Shown: in pieces, positions 36,438 through 46,500 of the stretch
How positions within the stretch are numbered: position 1 is the stretch's first letter
Layout of the letters: each line of letters opens with the position of its first letter
NCBI RefSeq assembly: GCF_014218275.1
Contig: NZ_AP023213.1
Coordinates: 310,001-374,000, forward strand
Direction: 5' to 3'
From: Citrifermentans bremense
GTDB lineage: Bacteria; Desulfobacterota; Desulfuromonadia; Geobacterales; Geobacteraceae
DNA: 64,000 nt
Translations under genes and position numbers: made by a program
The notes under the pieces: generated by a model
Seen by the model: the letters and a program-made list of their open reading frames with translations, nothing else
Told to the model about the DNA's origin: nothing
The model's database searches: none

Positions 36438-37055
36438 TTATCGGGCGATGACGAATTCGTCCCGCCGGTTTTTTGCCCAGATCTCCTCGCCTTCCCCTTT
36501 GACCGCCGGTCTCTCCTCGCCGTAGCCCAGGACGGAAAGCTTCTCCGCGGGGAATCCCAGCGCCTGCAGGTACTTCTTCGCGCTCTGCGCGCGGCGCTCG
36601 CTCAGGGCGAGGTTGTAGTCGTCGGAACCGCGTTCGTCGCTGTGCCCTTCTATTCTCAGAGCCGCCTTCGGGGCTGCCTTCAGTTTTTCCAGGTTGGCGG
36701 CCAGGGTGGCGCGGGCCGTGTCGCTCAAGACGGTCGAGTCGAAATCGAAGTAGATGGCTTCCAGAGCGGAGGTCTGGGAAGCGCCTGCCTGGGGCGCTGC
36801 CTGCTGGGGCTGGCTCTGCGGCGGGATCGACCCGCTGGAGATGGCGCTGGCGGCGAGAGGGGCTGTTGCGGGCTCCGCCGTTGCAGCCTTTGCCGCCGGC
36901 TTTTCAGTAGCGGCGGCCGCAGCTGCGGTGGTCGCGGACTGGGCAATGGGCTGGTCCAGCTTCACGGACTGCTGTTTTGCGCATCCGCCGTAGATGAACA
37001 TGCCGGCGCAAAGTACGGGGACAAGGAACTTCATATTGGTCTTATTGGTATTCAT
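36438..37055 (-). CDS. pal: OmpA-family peptidoglycan-associated lipoprotein (Pal-like)
   Basis: This 205-aa lipoprotein has a signal peptide and lipobox-like FIYGGC (Cys25), an Ala-rich linker of about 70 residues, and a C-terminal OmpA domain. The domain has YFDFDSTVLSD, the peptidoglycan-binding EGHSDERGSDDYNLALSERRAQ and VLGYGEERP. It anchors the outer membrane to the cell wall, normally with TolB. No tolB is adjacent; a TPR gene follows downstream instead, so it may be a Pal paralogue rather than the tol-operon copy. AGGAG lies 6 nt before the ATG on the reverse strand. Confidence 0.88.
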   Translation of the reverse strand: MNTNKTNMKFLVPVLCAGMFIYGGCAKQQSVKLDQPIAQSATTAAAAAATEKPAAKAATAEPATAPLAASAISSGSIPPQSQPQQAAPQAGASQTSALEAIYFDFDSTVLSDTARATLAANLEKLKAAPKAALRIEGHSDERGSDDYNLALSERRAQSAKKYLQALGFPAEKLSVLGYGEERPAVKGEGEEIWAKNRRDEFVIAR

Positions 37056-37161
37056 GCTTTTCTCCTGTGAAATGGATTTCTGGATGCACTAATCCGCAGA
37101 AGCGGCGCGCACTCCTCCCTTGGCAGTCGGCTGCGAACTTAAAAATCTGGCCAGCGGTGAG

Positions 37162-37491
37162 TCAGGCCCAGCGGATGGGGGGAGCCCGGGAAAGGTTGGG
37201 GAAATCGGGGGCGAGGCCGGTGCCGTTGAAGGCGGCCTGGAGATGGACGGCGTACCGGATGTCGGCGCGCGGCACAGCGAACTTGGCAGGGAGGGCGAAG
37301 AGGTCGAGTGACTTCTTCACTTCCTCCTGGCAGCTCTTGATCTGCTTCTCTATGAAGACCCGTTGGCTCGGTTTCGCGCGGTGCGGGCGTGAAAGGTCGG
37401 GCACGCGCATCCCCGTGAACGCGATGCAGATCACGGTGACGCAGGTGGCCAGAAGCAGCAGGCTTTTTTGGGTGAGGTGATTTTTGATCAT
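37162..37491 (-). CDS. Hypothetical membrane-anchored protein
   Basis: This frame of about 109 aa starts MIKNHLTQKS, has one hydrophobic segment (LLLLATCVTVICIAFTG), and then about 75 polar, basic residues with many Pro and Arg. It matches nothing I recognise. It lies on the same strand as pal and the PilB-like ATPase gene and fills the space between them, which makes it plausible, but no RBS is visible before ATG 37491 and the upstream in-frame start at 37542 is no better. Confidence 0.45.
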   Translation of the reverse strand: MIKNHLTQKSLLLLATCVTVICIAFTGMRVPDLSRPHRAKPSQRVFIEKQIKSCQEEVKKSLDLFALPAKFAVPRADIRYAVHLQAAFNGTGLAPDFPNLSRAPPIRWA

Positions 37492-37583
37492 AGACGATGT
37501 GCCGGCCGGGATTTCACTGGCAGACACGCCCTTATACCCCATTCCCTTTCAAAAAACAAGGAAACGGACTCTAAGTGGCTGAG

Positions 37584-39887
37584 TTACTTGATGCAGACGC
37601 GCCGCACTTCATGAATGTCCGTGAGCCCCTGGAAGCACTTCAGGATGCCGTCCTGCTTCAGCGTGGTCATGCCGTCGGCGATCGCCTGCTTCCGCAACTC
37701 CGCCACCTCGGCCTTCCCCTTGATGAGCGCCTTCATCTGGTCCCCGCAATCCAACAGCTCGTGCAGGCCGAGCCTCCCCTTGTACCCGGAGCCGTTGCAC
37801 TTGGCGCACCCCTTGGCCCTGGAGAGCGTGATGGTGGCCGGGTCCATCCTGAGCGCCGCGAACTCCGCCTCGCCGTACTCGGCGACGATCTCCTGCAGCT
37901 CGTCCTCGGCGGGTCGGTAGCTTTCCTTGCAGCCGCTGCAGAGCCTGCGGGCCAGTCGCTGCGCCAGGATGCAGAGGAGCGCGTCGGAGAAGCTGAAGGG
38001 ATCGAGCCCCATGTCGAGTAGCCTCGTCACCGTCTCCGGCGCCGAGTTGGTGTGCAGGGTCGAGAAGACCAGGTGGCCGGTAAGAGAGGATTCCACGCCT
38101 ATAGAGGCGGTCTCCTCGTCGCGCATCTCCCCCACCATGATCACGTCGGGGTCGGCGCGCAGGAAGGCGCGCAGGGCGACTGCGAAAGTTAGGCCTATCT
38201 TCGCGTTCACCTGCACCTGCCTCAACCCCTTCTGCGTGATCTCGATCGGGTCCTCGGCGGTCCAGATCTTCGTCTGCGGGGTGTTGATCACCGAGACCGC
38301 GGAGTGGAGCGTGGTGGTCTTGCCGCTGCCGGTCGGGCCCACCACCAGGATCAGCCCGTACGGCTTCTTGATGCAGTCGGTGAACACCTCGCGGTTTCGC
38401 TCGGTGAGCCCCAGGTTCTCGAACGGGATCGGCTCTCCCGAGGCGAGAATCCTCAACACCACGTCCTCCAGCTGTCCCGAGCTCGGGAGGGTCGCCACCC
38501 TGAGCTCGATGTCCCTGGGGCCGAACTTCTTGAAGTCGATTTTTCCGTCCTGCGGCTTTCTCCGCTCCGCGATGTCGAGCCCCGCCATGATCTTGATCCT
38601 GGAGGTCAGGGCGTGCTTGTACTTGTAGGGTATGCGCTGGTACACGGCGCACCTGCCGTCGATCCTAAGGCGCACCGTCACGTCCTCGCGTCCCGGCGCC
38701 GGCTCGATGTGGATGTCGGAGGCGTTCTTCTCGTGTGCCTCGCAGATGATCTTGTTCACCAGCTGGACGATGACGCTGTCCTGCTCCGAGACCTTCTGCA
38801 TTTCCTGCTCTACCGCCGGGTCGTCGTCGGTGTCGAGCTTGCTAAGAAGGTCGGAGATGCTGGCCGAAGGTCCCTCGGCGCTCCCCCCTGCGAGCTGGTA
38901 GTAGTGGTCGATGAATTTTCCGATGTCCTCTCTGAAGGCACCGACGAAGCTGATCCTCTTGTACTCCTGGAAGACGAACTTGATCAGGTCCTGCTTGGCG
39001 AGGTCGGTGGGGTCCTCCATGGCGACCTGCAGCACGCTGTGGTCGATCTTGACCGGGACCCAGCGCTCCTTCTTGAGGCGGTCTGGCCTGGTCTTTTTCA
39101 GCACGTCGTCCAGCCTGGGCAGGTCCGGGTCGAAGGAGACGAACTCGGTGCCGAAGTTGAGGCTCAGGCACTTGATCATCTCCTCGCGTGGGATCTTGTA
39201 GTCCCGCATCAGCACGTGGTCGAGCCCTATGCTCGCCACGTCCGGATGCGCCGTAGCCCTCTGGATGTCGGACTCCTCCAGGAGGTTCTTGTCCAAAAGG
39301 TAGTTGTAGCGCGACTTGTTCCTGATCAGCTTGGCCGAGGCGGCGAGCCGGAAGATGTTGTGGATGGCTATGGAGAGCGAGGTGGCGAGCTCGGTTGCGT
39401 AGCTTAGGTCCGTGTCGTCGAAGCTGTCCCCGGCCTTTTTGTTGATGAGCTGCATCACGCCGATCATCTGGTTGTTGAACTTCATCGGGACGCAGAGCAC
39501 CTGCTTCGTGCGGAAGCCGCTCTTCTTGTCCCAGGTGACGTCGAAGCTCAACCCCGAACTGATCATCTTCAGCTCGTGGGAGTCGTAGGCGTCACTTATG
39601 TTAAGCAGCGTCCCCGAGAGGGCGCAGAACCCGGCGAGGCTGTTGCTGCCGATCGGGACGGTGATCTGCTGGATCTCCTCCCCCGATTTCACCTTGGACA
39701 TGAGCATCTTCTGCTTATGGTCGATCACGTAGATGGTCAGCCGCTCCGCCTTGAACAGCTCGGCGATGCTGTCCTTCAACTGCACCAGTATGGTGTTCAG
39801 GTTCCCGGAGGAGTGGATCTCGTTGATCTTCTCCATGAACCGTTTGCGATGTTCGAGTTGCTGTTTGAGTTGATCTGCATCTGGCAT
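37584..39887 (-). CDS. GAF-domain type IV pilus/type II secretion ATPase (PilB/GspE-like)
   Basis: This 767-aa traffic ATPase has an unusual front. Residues 10-185 form a GAF domain (IHSSGNLNTILVQLKDSIAELFKAERLTIYVID ... LINKKAGDSFDDTDL in two parts). Residues 200-340 are an MshEN/GspE-N-like domain. The rest is the secretion ATPase with Walker A GPTGSGKTTTLHSA, Asp box EDPIE, Walker B DPDVIMVGEMRD, His box and the four-Cys zinc site CSGC...CAKC. It should power assembly of a pilus or pseudopilus, with the GAF domain gating activity by a small ligand. No pilC, pilT or pilin genes are adjacent. Confidence 0.9.
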   Translation of the reverse strand: MPDADQLKQQLEHRKRFMEKINEIHSSGNLNTILVQLKDSIAELFKAERLTIYVIDHKQKMLMSKVKSGEEIQQITVPIGSNSLAGFCALSGTLLNISDAYDSHELKMISSGLSFDVTWDKKSGFRTKQVLCVPMKFNNQMIGVMQLINKKAGDSFDDTDLSYATELATSLSIAIHNIFRLAASAKLIRNKSRYNYLLDKNLLEESDIQRATAHPDVASIGLDHVLMRDYKIPREEMIKCLSLNFGTEFVSFDPDLPRLDDVLKKTRPDRLKKERWVPVKIDHSVLQVAMEDPTDLAKQDLIKFVFQEYKRISFVGAFREDIGKFIDHYYQLAGGSAEGPSASISDLLSKLDTDDDPAVEQEMQKVSEQDSVIVQLVNKIICEAHEKNASDIHIEPAPGREDVTVRLRIDGRCAVYQRIPYKYKHALTSRIKIMAGLDIAERRKPQDGKIDFKKFGPRDIELRVATLPSSGQLEDVVLRILASGEPIPFENLGLTERNREVFTDCIKKPYGLILVVGPTGSGKTTTLHSAVSVINTPQTKIWTAEDPIEITQKGLRQVQVNAKIGLTFAVALRAFLRADPDVIMVGEMRDEETASIGVESSLTGHLVFSTLHTNSAPETVTRLLDMGLDPFSFSDALLCILAQRLARRLCSGCKESYRPAEDELQEIVAEYGEAEFAALRMDPATITLSRAKGCAKCNGSGYKGRLGLHELLDCGDQMKALIKGKAEVAELRKQAIADGMTTLKQDGILKCFQGLTDIHEVRRVCIK

Positions 39888-40058
39888 AGATCTGTCCTCT
39901 GTGGCGATGGCATACTTTGCCGGCAGCTTCCGGTTGGATTAGTCCTGGTTAACACGTCCGGCTGCTGCTTAACTTAAAGTTTTAAACGCCGTTTCCGAAA
40001 CGTTACATGTAGTAGGCTCATCGGCAGATAGATCGTGAACTGAAGGAATTGCTGGTTT

Positions 40059-42029
40059 ATGAAGAATCTCAGCTCAGCCACAATACGCTTCCTTATCGGC
40101 TGCGCCGTGACCGCTCTTTTCTGCCTGCTGCTGGTCGAAAATCCGCTCCCGCTGGAGATCACCGAGGCTAAGCTCTACGACCTCCGTTTCCACCTGCGCG
40201 GACCTGTGAAGGCGCCGGACCAGGTGGTGATCGCCGTCATCGACGAGAAAAGCCTGGCGAGGTTCGGGCGCTGGCCCTGGAGCCGGGAGGTGATGGCGGG
40301 GCTGGTGGACAAGCTGGCCCGGGCCGAGGCGGCGGTCATCGCCTTCGACGTGATCTTCCCCGAGAGCGATGAGAACGACCGGGTACTCTCTCGCGCCATC
40401 GAAGACGCCGGCAACGTAATTCTTCCCATCGTCTTCGATTTCGAGACTTCCTCTAAGGGGCGTGCCAACCCCGACCTGGAGCCGTCGGCCGTTTCCGCGA
40501 TCCTGGAGCCGGAGCTGTACCGGGATTTTCCCCCGATAACGTCGACCGGGGAGCCGATCATACCGGTTAAGCCGCTGCGGGAAAGCGCCATGTCGCTGGC
40601 GCACATCAGCATGCTGCCGGACTACTTCGACGGCACCCTGCGCTGGGAGGCGCTGCTCGTAGCCTACGACGGTCTCCTCTACCCGTCCCTGGGGCTCAAA
40701 AGCGCCGCCTTCTACAAGGGGGTTTCCCCCGAGAAGCTGCAGGTGCACGCCACCCGATCCATCGAGGTCGGCAGCACGGTGATACCTACCGACCGCTGGG
40801 GGCGCATGCCGATCAACTACTACGGGCCGGGCCGGACGCTGCGCCACGTGTCGGTCGCAGACATCGTCGACGGCAAGGTCGGTGCGAAAGAGCTCGGCAA
40901 CCGCATCGTCTTCATCGGCGCTTCCGCCGTGGGAATGCTCGATTTGAGGGTTACACCCTTCACCGCGGTGATGCCCGGGGTGGAGAAGCAGGCCACCATC
41001 GCCGCCTCGATCCTGGAGCACCGGTTCCTGGTGAAGGCGACTACGGCCCAGGACCTCTTCTTCCTGTTGCTGTCGGGTTTGGTCATGGCGCTCATCCTGA
41101 GCCGTCTGAGGCTTTTCTGGGGGGCGGTGGCGGTAGCGGTCGGCGCTGCGGTCGTAGCGGCCGCAGGAATACTCCTCTTCAGCCGGTTCGGGGTGTGGGT
41201 GAACCTCGCCTGCCCGCTGGGGAACCTCCTTTTCCTGTTCATGTCCGTCACCGCCTGGAACTACACGGTCGAGGAGCGCCGCGCACGCAGGATACGCGCC
41301 ATGTTCTCGAGCTACGTCACCACTACCATCGTCAACGAGCTGATCGACAACCCCGCCCTGGCGAGGCTCGGCGGCGAGAAGCGCGAAATAAGCATCCTCT
41401 TCTCCGACGTGCGCGGGTTCACCACCTTCTCCGAGCAGCACGCGCCGGAGGAAGTGGTCGCCCTTTTGAACGAGTACCTGGGGGAGATGACCGACGTCAT
41501 CCTCAAGTGGGGGGGGACCCTCGATAAGTTCGTGGGCGACGCCATCATGGTCTTTTGGAACGCGCCCCTTCCCTGCGCCGACCACGCCGAGCGTTCGCTC
41601 CGCTGCGCGCTGGAGCTGCAGGCCAGGCTAGCCGAGCTTCACGAGAAGTGGGAGCGGGAGGGAAAGCCGAAGCTTTGCTGCGGCATTGGCATCAACACCG
41701 GCTGGGTCATCGTCGGCAACATCGGCGCCGAGGGGAAGAAGATGGATTACACCGTCATCGGCGACGAAGTGAACCTCGCCAGCCGGGTCGAGTCGCTCAC
41801 CCGCAGGTTCGACGCGGGGATACTGGTCACCGAGAAGACGGTCGAGAAGCTGCGGGGCCCGATCGAGGCCGGGACGCTTGCGGGGATCGAGCTGAGCGGC
41901 GTCAGCCGCGTGATCGTGAAAGGGAAAGAGCAGCCGGTGACGCTGTACACCGCAGTCTCCACCGGGGACGCCCCCGCCGTCATCATCGAGTGCGAGGAGA
42001 TGGAACCCTTGAGACTGACGGAGAAATAA
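40059..42029 (+). CDS. CHASE2-domain class III adenylate/guanylate cyclase
   Basis: This 656-aa inner-membrane cyclase starts with a membrane helix (IRFLIGCAVTALFCLLLV). A large periplasmic CHASE2 sensor (VVIAVIDEKSLARFGRWPWSRE ...) spans about residues 35-325. Three closely spaced helices (about 328-405) and a C-terminal cyclase domain follow. Both metal-binding aspartates are present (ILFSDVRGFTTFSE and VGDAIMVFWNAP), as are the KKMDYTVIGDEVNLASRVE substrate/transition-state segment and its Arg. It should make cAMP (less likely cGMP) in response to an envelope signal. It heads a forward unit with the TPR-barrel, FecR and heme-sensor genes and diverges from the GAF-PilB gene. Confidence 0.92.
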   Translation: MKNLSSATIRFLIGCAVTALFCLLLVENPLPLEITEAKLYDLRFHLRGPVKAPDQVVIAVIDEKSLARFGRWPWSREVMAGLVDKLARAEAAVIAFDVIFPESDENDRVLSRAIEDAGNVILPIVFDFETSSKGRANPDLEPSAVSAILEPELYRDFPPITSTGEPIIPVKPLRESAMSLAHISMLPDYFDGTLRWEALLVAYDGLLYPSLGLKSAAFYKGVSPEKLQVHATRSIEVGSTVIPTDRWGRMPINYYGPGRTLRHVSVADIVDGKVGAKELGNRIVFIGASAVGMLDLRVTPFTAVMPGVEKQATIAASILEHRFLVKATTAQDLFFLLLSGLVMALILSRLRLFWGAVAVAVGAAVVAAAGILLFSRFGVWVNLACPLGNLLFLFMSVTAWNYTVEERRARRIRAMFSSYVTTTIVNELIDNPALARLGGEKREISILFSDVRGFTTFSEQHAPEEVVALLNEYLGEMTDVILKWGGTLDKFVGDAIMVFWNAPLPCADHAERSLRCALELQARLAELHEKWEREGKPKLCCGIGINTGWVIVGNIGAEGKKMDYTVIGDEVNLASRVESLTRRFDAGILVTEKTVEKLRGPIEAGTLAGIELSGVSRVIVKGKEQPVTLYTAVSTGDAPAVIIECEEMEPLRLTEK

Positions 42030-42057
42030 AATGGTTTTGACTTTAGGAGGAATGCCC

Positions 42058-43572
42058 GTGATTAAAACCGCATCCCTGGCCGCCGCGGCTCTCGTAGCCG
42101 CCCTGACCTTTGGCGCGCCGGCGCAGGCAGCAAACCTCGACGAGGGGATCGTCCAGTACCGCATGGAGAACTTCGAGGAGGCTCTGGCCCTGTTGCAGAA
42201 GGCGCGGGCCGAACAGCCGGAGTCGTCGCTTGCGGCGTTCTACCTCGGCATGGCGCGCAAACAGGGGGGGGACATCGCGGGCGCCATCAAGGATCTCACC
42301 GACGCGGCGACGCTGAAGCCCCCGGTGCTCGACGCCTACCTGGAACTCGCCGACGCCTGGCATGTGCAGGGGGACGACGACAAGGCGCTGGAATGGGCGA
42401 ACCGCTCCGAGGCGGCAGGGGTGAACCCGGCGCGGAGCGCCTTCTTGAAGGGGATCATCCTCGCCGGGCTCGGCAAAACCGATGAGGCGGTCGCTTCGTT
42501 CGAAAAGGCGAAAGGGCTCGACCCGTCCCTCAACCAGCCGGCACAGCTCCAGATCGCCATGGCGATGGCCGGGTCGCGCAAGCTCACCCGGGCCCGCGAC
42601 GCCTTGCGGGCGGTGGTAGCCGCCGACCCCAACTCCGAGATAGCAGGGTACGCGAGGGAATACGAGCAGTCCTTCACCCGCATCCTGGAAAGCTACCGGC
42701 CGCTGCACCTGACCCTGGGGCTCAACTACCTCTACGACGACAACGCCATCTCCAGCCCGTCGAACGCGGGCGCCAGGGCGCAGATCGGGAACCCGACCGG
42801 GCAGCGCGACCACGCCTTCATGGGGAGCTTCCGGCTCGACTACACCCCTCTTCTTGAAAACGACTACACCTTCAGCGCCCAGTACCTGGTGCAGAGCACC
42901 AAGTACGGCGACACCAACACCGCTGAGGAAAATCCCAGTACCGTGATCAACTCGCTCACGGTCAACCCCGGCCGCTCCTTCGGCAACTCCATCTTCTCCC
43001 TCCCCATCAACTTCAGCCACGTCTTCTTGAAGGAGAAGGAGTACCAAGTGCTGGTCACGGTCCGCCCCACCTGGTCCTGGCAGGCAGCACCCCAGCACAT
43101 ACTGCAGGCAGCGGCCAACTTCACCCGCCGCGACATGCTGCAGGACCCGCTGGTGCAGGACGAGGACCGCGACGCCAACATAGGGGGCGCCTCCGCCGGG
43201 TACATCTTCAGCTATGGCGACCAGGGAGGGATGGCCGCTCTGCGCTACGACTTCAGCTACGACAACGCCAGGGGAGTCAACTGGAAGAACCGTGGGCACC
43301 GCTACTCGGCGAGCGGGGTGATTCCGCTCTCCGCGGCGCTGAAGTTCAACCTTTCGGGCGAGGTCTCCACCCAGGACTACTTCAAGACCAACACCGTCTT
43401 CGACGTCCAGCGCGACGACACCACCTGGTTCGGTACCGCCGGCCTCAGCTGGAACCTGACCGGCAACGTGGCGCTTCTGGCCCAGTACTCACACACAACG
43501 GCTAAATCCAACATCAAGGTGTACGACTACAACCGCAACACCTTCAGCACCGGGATAGAGTTCAGTTTTTAG
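42058..43572 (+). CDS. TPR / outer-membrane beta-barrel protein
   Basis: This 504-aa protein has a signal peptide (IKTASLAAAALVAALTFGAPAQA|AN). Four to five TPR units span residues 25-205 (LDEGIVQYRMENFEEALALLQKA split by a turn). A barrel domain from about 215 begins LHLTLGLNYLYDDNAI and ends in a terminal Phe strand (FSTGIEFSF). TPR followed by a barrel of about 14 strands resembles the Slam family, which moves lipoproteins to the cell surface; family membership is inferred from architecture only. GTG 42058 has AGGAGG 7 nt upstream. It lies between the cyclase and FecR genes with only short gaps. Confidence 0.85.
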   Translation: MIKTASLAAAALVAALTFGAPAQAANLDEGIVQYRMENFEEALALLQKARAEQPESSLAAFYLGMARKQGGDIAGAIKDLTDAATLKPPVLDAYLELADAWHVQGDDDKALEWANRSEAAGVNPARSAFLKGIILAGLGKTDEAVASFEKAKGLDPSLNQPAQLQIAMAMAGSRKLTRARDALRAVVAADPNSEIAGYAREYEQSFTRILESYRPLHLTLGLNYLYDDNAISSPSNAGARAQIGNPTGQRDHAFMGSFRLDYTPLLENDYTFSAQYLVQSTKYGDTNTAEENPSTVINSLTVNPGRSFGNSIFSLPINFSHVFLKEKEYQVLVTVRPTWSWQAAPQHILQAAANFTRRDMLQDPLVQDEDRDANIGGASAGYIFSYGDQGGMAALRYDFSYDNARGVNWKNRGHRYSASGVIPLSAALKFNLSGEVSTQDYFKTNTVFDVQRDDTTWFGTAGLSWNLTGNVALLAQYSHTTAKSNIKVYDYNRNTFSTGIEFSF

Positions 43573-43582
43573 GAGACACACC

Positions 43583-46500
43583 ATGATCAGTGCCCGAAAC
43601 AGCTATTCCCGTCCCGAAGCCCAGGCTTTGGAACGCAATATCGAGTTTACTCGCTCGCAGTCCCCGGCTTTGGAGCACGGCAGCGACTCTCCTCGTTTCC
43701 AGGCCCCGGCTTTTGAACGCAACAACGGATTCCCTTGTTCGCAGGCTCCGGCCTGGGAGCTCAAGAGTAGCTCGAAGCCTGGCCTTCCGATGCAACGCAT
43801 CCTGGTGCTGATATCGCTTTTGCTTCCCCTGCTGCTCCTGACCGTTCCCGGCTCCGCATGGGCCGAGGTGGTGGGGAAACTGACCGTCGTGGAAGGTGCG
43901 GTGGACATCATGCCGGGAGGGCAGCTCCCCGCGGTAGCCGCCAGGGTCGGGGGGGCGGTGCAGAAAGGCGACTTCGTCCGCACCAAGAGCAACGCCAGGG
44001 CCGAGCTCACCTTCAACGACGGGAGCGTCATCAAGATCGCCCAGAGAAGCCGCATCGACGTGGGGGAATATTCGGCCTCCAACCGGAAGCTCGCTCTTCC
44101 CCGCGGCAAGGTGCAGGCGACGGTAGTCCCCGCGGCCGCCGGCGGCACGGCGCGCAGCTTCGAGATCCGGACCCCCAACGCCATCGCAGGGGTGCGCGGC
44201 ACCTCCTTTTACGTCTATCACCAGGCCAACGTGACCGGGGTGGCCGTCTTGCAGGGGGTGGTGCATACCGCGAGCCTGTCGCAGCCCTCCAAGGGGGTGA
44301 CCCTCGTCGCCGGCACCGCCACCACCGTCACCAGGCGCGGCGCGCCGACGCCGCCGCGGCCGGTATCCGACAATGAGATGAACAGCCACCAAAGCGACGT
44401 CAACCCGACAGGTAAACAGGGTGGCGAGCCGCAGGCGGCGCCCGCCGCCGAAAGCGGCGATGCCGGTGCGGGATCCTCCGGTTCCCAGCCGACTTCCGGC
44501 ACTACTTCGCCGACCGGCACTACAACTGCCGAGTCGTCCGACTCCGGCTCCGGCAGCCCCTCTTCTGATACCCCCAGCACTGGCGGCCCCGTCGCCACCA
44601 GCCCTAGTTTTACGGATCCGAGCCCCGACCTGAGCGCGCCGCCACCGCAAGCTCCGGCACCGGTTCCTACGACGCCGATTTCCCCCACTGTTGTGGCACC
44701 GCCGGTGACAGATTTAGTCCCGCCCGAGGATAAGCCAAACCCAGATGACCCCCTTTCTCCTGACGGGAAGACGCCTGATACGCCGCCAACGACTTACCCG
44801 GGAGGCACTACCCCCCCTCCCGCGACACCGCCGGTTTTCAGCGGCACGCTTGCCGGGGGGCTGATGTCCCGGGGCGCCGCCATAGACCCCGGCTCCAACC
44901 TGCTTACCATTGTCAGCGACCCCGGTTTCGCGCCGGTAATCTCGGGCACGACCTCGCCCTGGGCGACCAAGAGCGCTTCGATAAGCCTTGCCGGCAGCTA
45001 TCCGACCCTGCCTCTGCAGCAGCCCAACCACTACTGGTTCGGCAACTTCTTCTCCGACAGCACGCCCACCCACACGACGACCGACGGCGGCGCCTTCTTC
45101 GGCTATTTCGGCGGGAGCTCTCTCGACAGCACCGCTGCGGCGGGGACCGCCATCGACGCCAGCCTGAGCGGGATCTACGTCGACCCGACCGGGAAGATCG
45201 GCCTGATGCAGGGTGGCGCCACGGGGGCCGCGCCTAGCGGCAAGGTGAGCGGCACCGGAACCCTGACCCTGACGGAGATGACGCCGACCAGCACCCTCCT
45301 TCCCGCATCTTTCGGCGCCGGCTGGTGGGACTCCAAGACGGGAACGACCATGGTCGAACTGACCGGCCCGGTGCTGACCGGTAACATGGACGGAGGCAAC
45401 GAGGCGGAAGGGTACCTTTTCGATTCCGGCCTCAACTACAGCGGCACTATAGCCGACCGGGGCGACGTGCTGAGGCTTGCGCACCTGGCGGCTGATCCGA
45501 GTTTCGGCATCTGGACCAGGGAATCCTTTGGCTCCTACGCCGGCAGCGGCAGCCAGCTGGTGCTGACCAGCAACGCCGAGTGGGGTACGGTCGACGCGGC
45601 TAACGTCTTCAACCTAGAGAACAGCATCAAGGTGGTGTCGCTGGGCAACTGGCAGGAAGGCGCGCTCACCGGCAAGGCCGACGGCGTCTGGGGCGACTTG
45701 GGCAACGGAAGCCTCAAACTCCTCACCGGCACGCTCACGGGGAGCTCCAACCCCGCCACCTCGACCTTCGGAGCGGTGACCACCGGCGTCTATATCGACC
45801 TGAACCGCTTCCTGGCCAACCCTACCCTGGCCGCCGGTCTCGGATTTCCGACCCTGGCCGGCGTCGACAGCTTCACCTTGAACGGGAGCAACTCCACCGG
45901 GAGCGTCAACTTCGGCACTCTCAAGTTCTACGGCAGGTCGGGGAGCCCCCTTTCTCTGTGGGTGGCGCAGAACGTGAGCGGCAGCTTTGGAGGGACGTTG
46001 CAGCAGCAAAACTTCTCGCTCATGAACGGCGCCACTGCAAGCAGCAGCAGCGTGATGGGGAATCTTTGGGTTTCGGGTGTAAACGCAGCCAACGGCACCT
46101 GGCTTGGGCAGGTCAACGCGATAGGCGAGACCGGCACCTCGTTCAGAAACGAGTTTGACGGCGTAGCGGTCGGCACCGTCAGCGGCACGACCTTCAGCGG
46201 CAGCGCCGCGGGCATCGCACACCCGGTCACCTACTACAACAACATCACCGGGGACCTCAGGCGCATCTCCGGCGGGAGCGTCACCTCCTATGGCACCGTC
46301 AACGGCGTCATGGGCGGCATGTCCCTGTGGAACGCCAAGCCTTCTTTCACCTCGGAGTTCCGGGGGATCGGGTTCCTCACCCCGAGCCAGGCGCTGACCA
46401 ATACCGACTACGTATTCAGTGCTCCGCTCATCTCGAAAGACCTGTCAGGCCAGGCGATGACCGCCGACGGCGGCGCCTACTACGGGCAGCTGGTCGCAGG

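Noticed and set aside
39908..39925. TGGCATACTTTGCC resembling a sigma-54 promoter
   Set aside because: The GG to GC distance is 8 bp instead of 10, so it would not be used.
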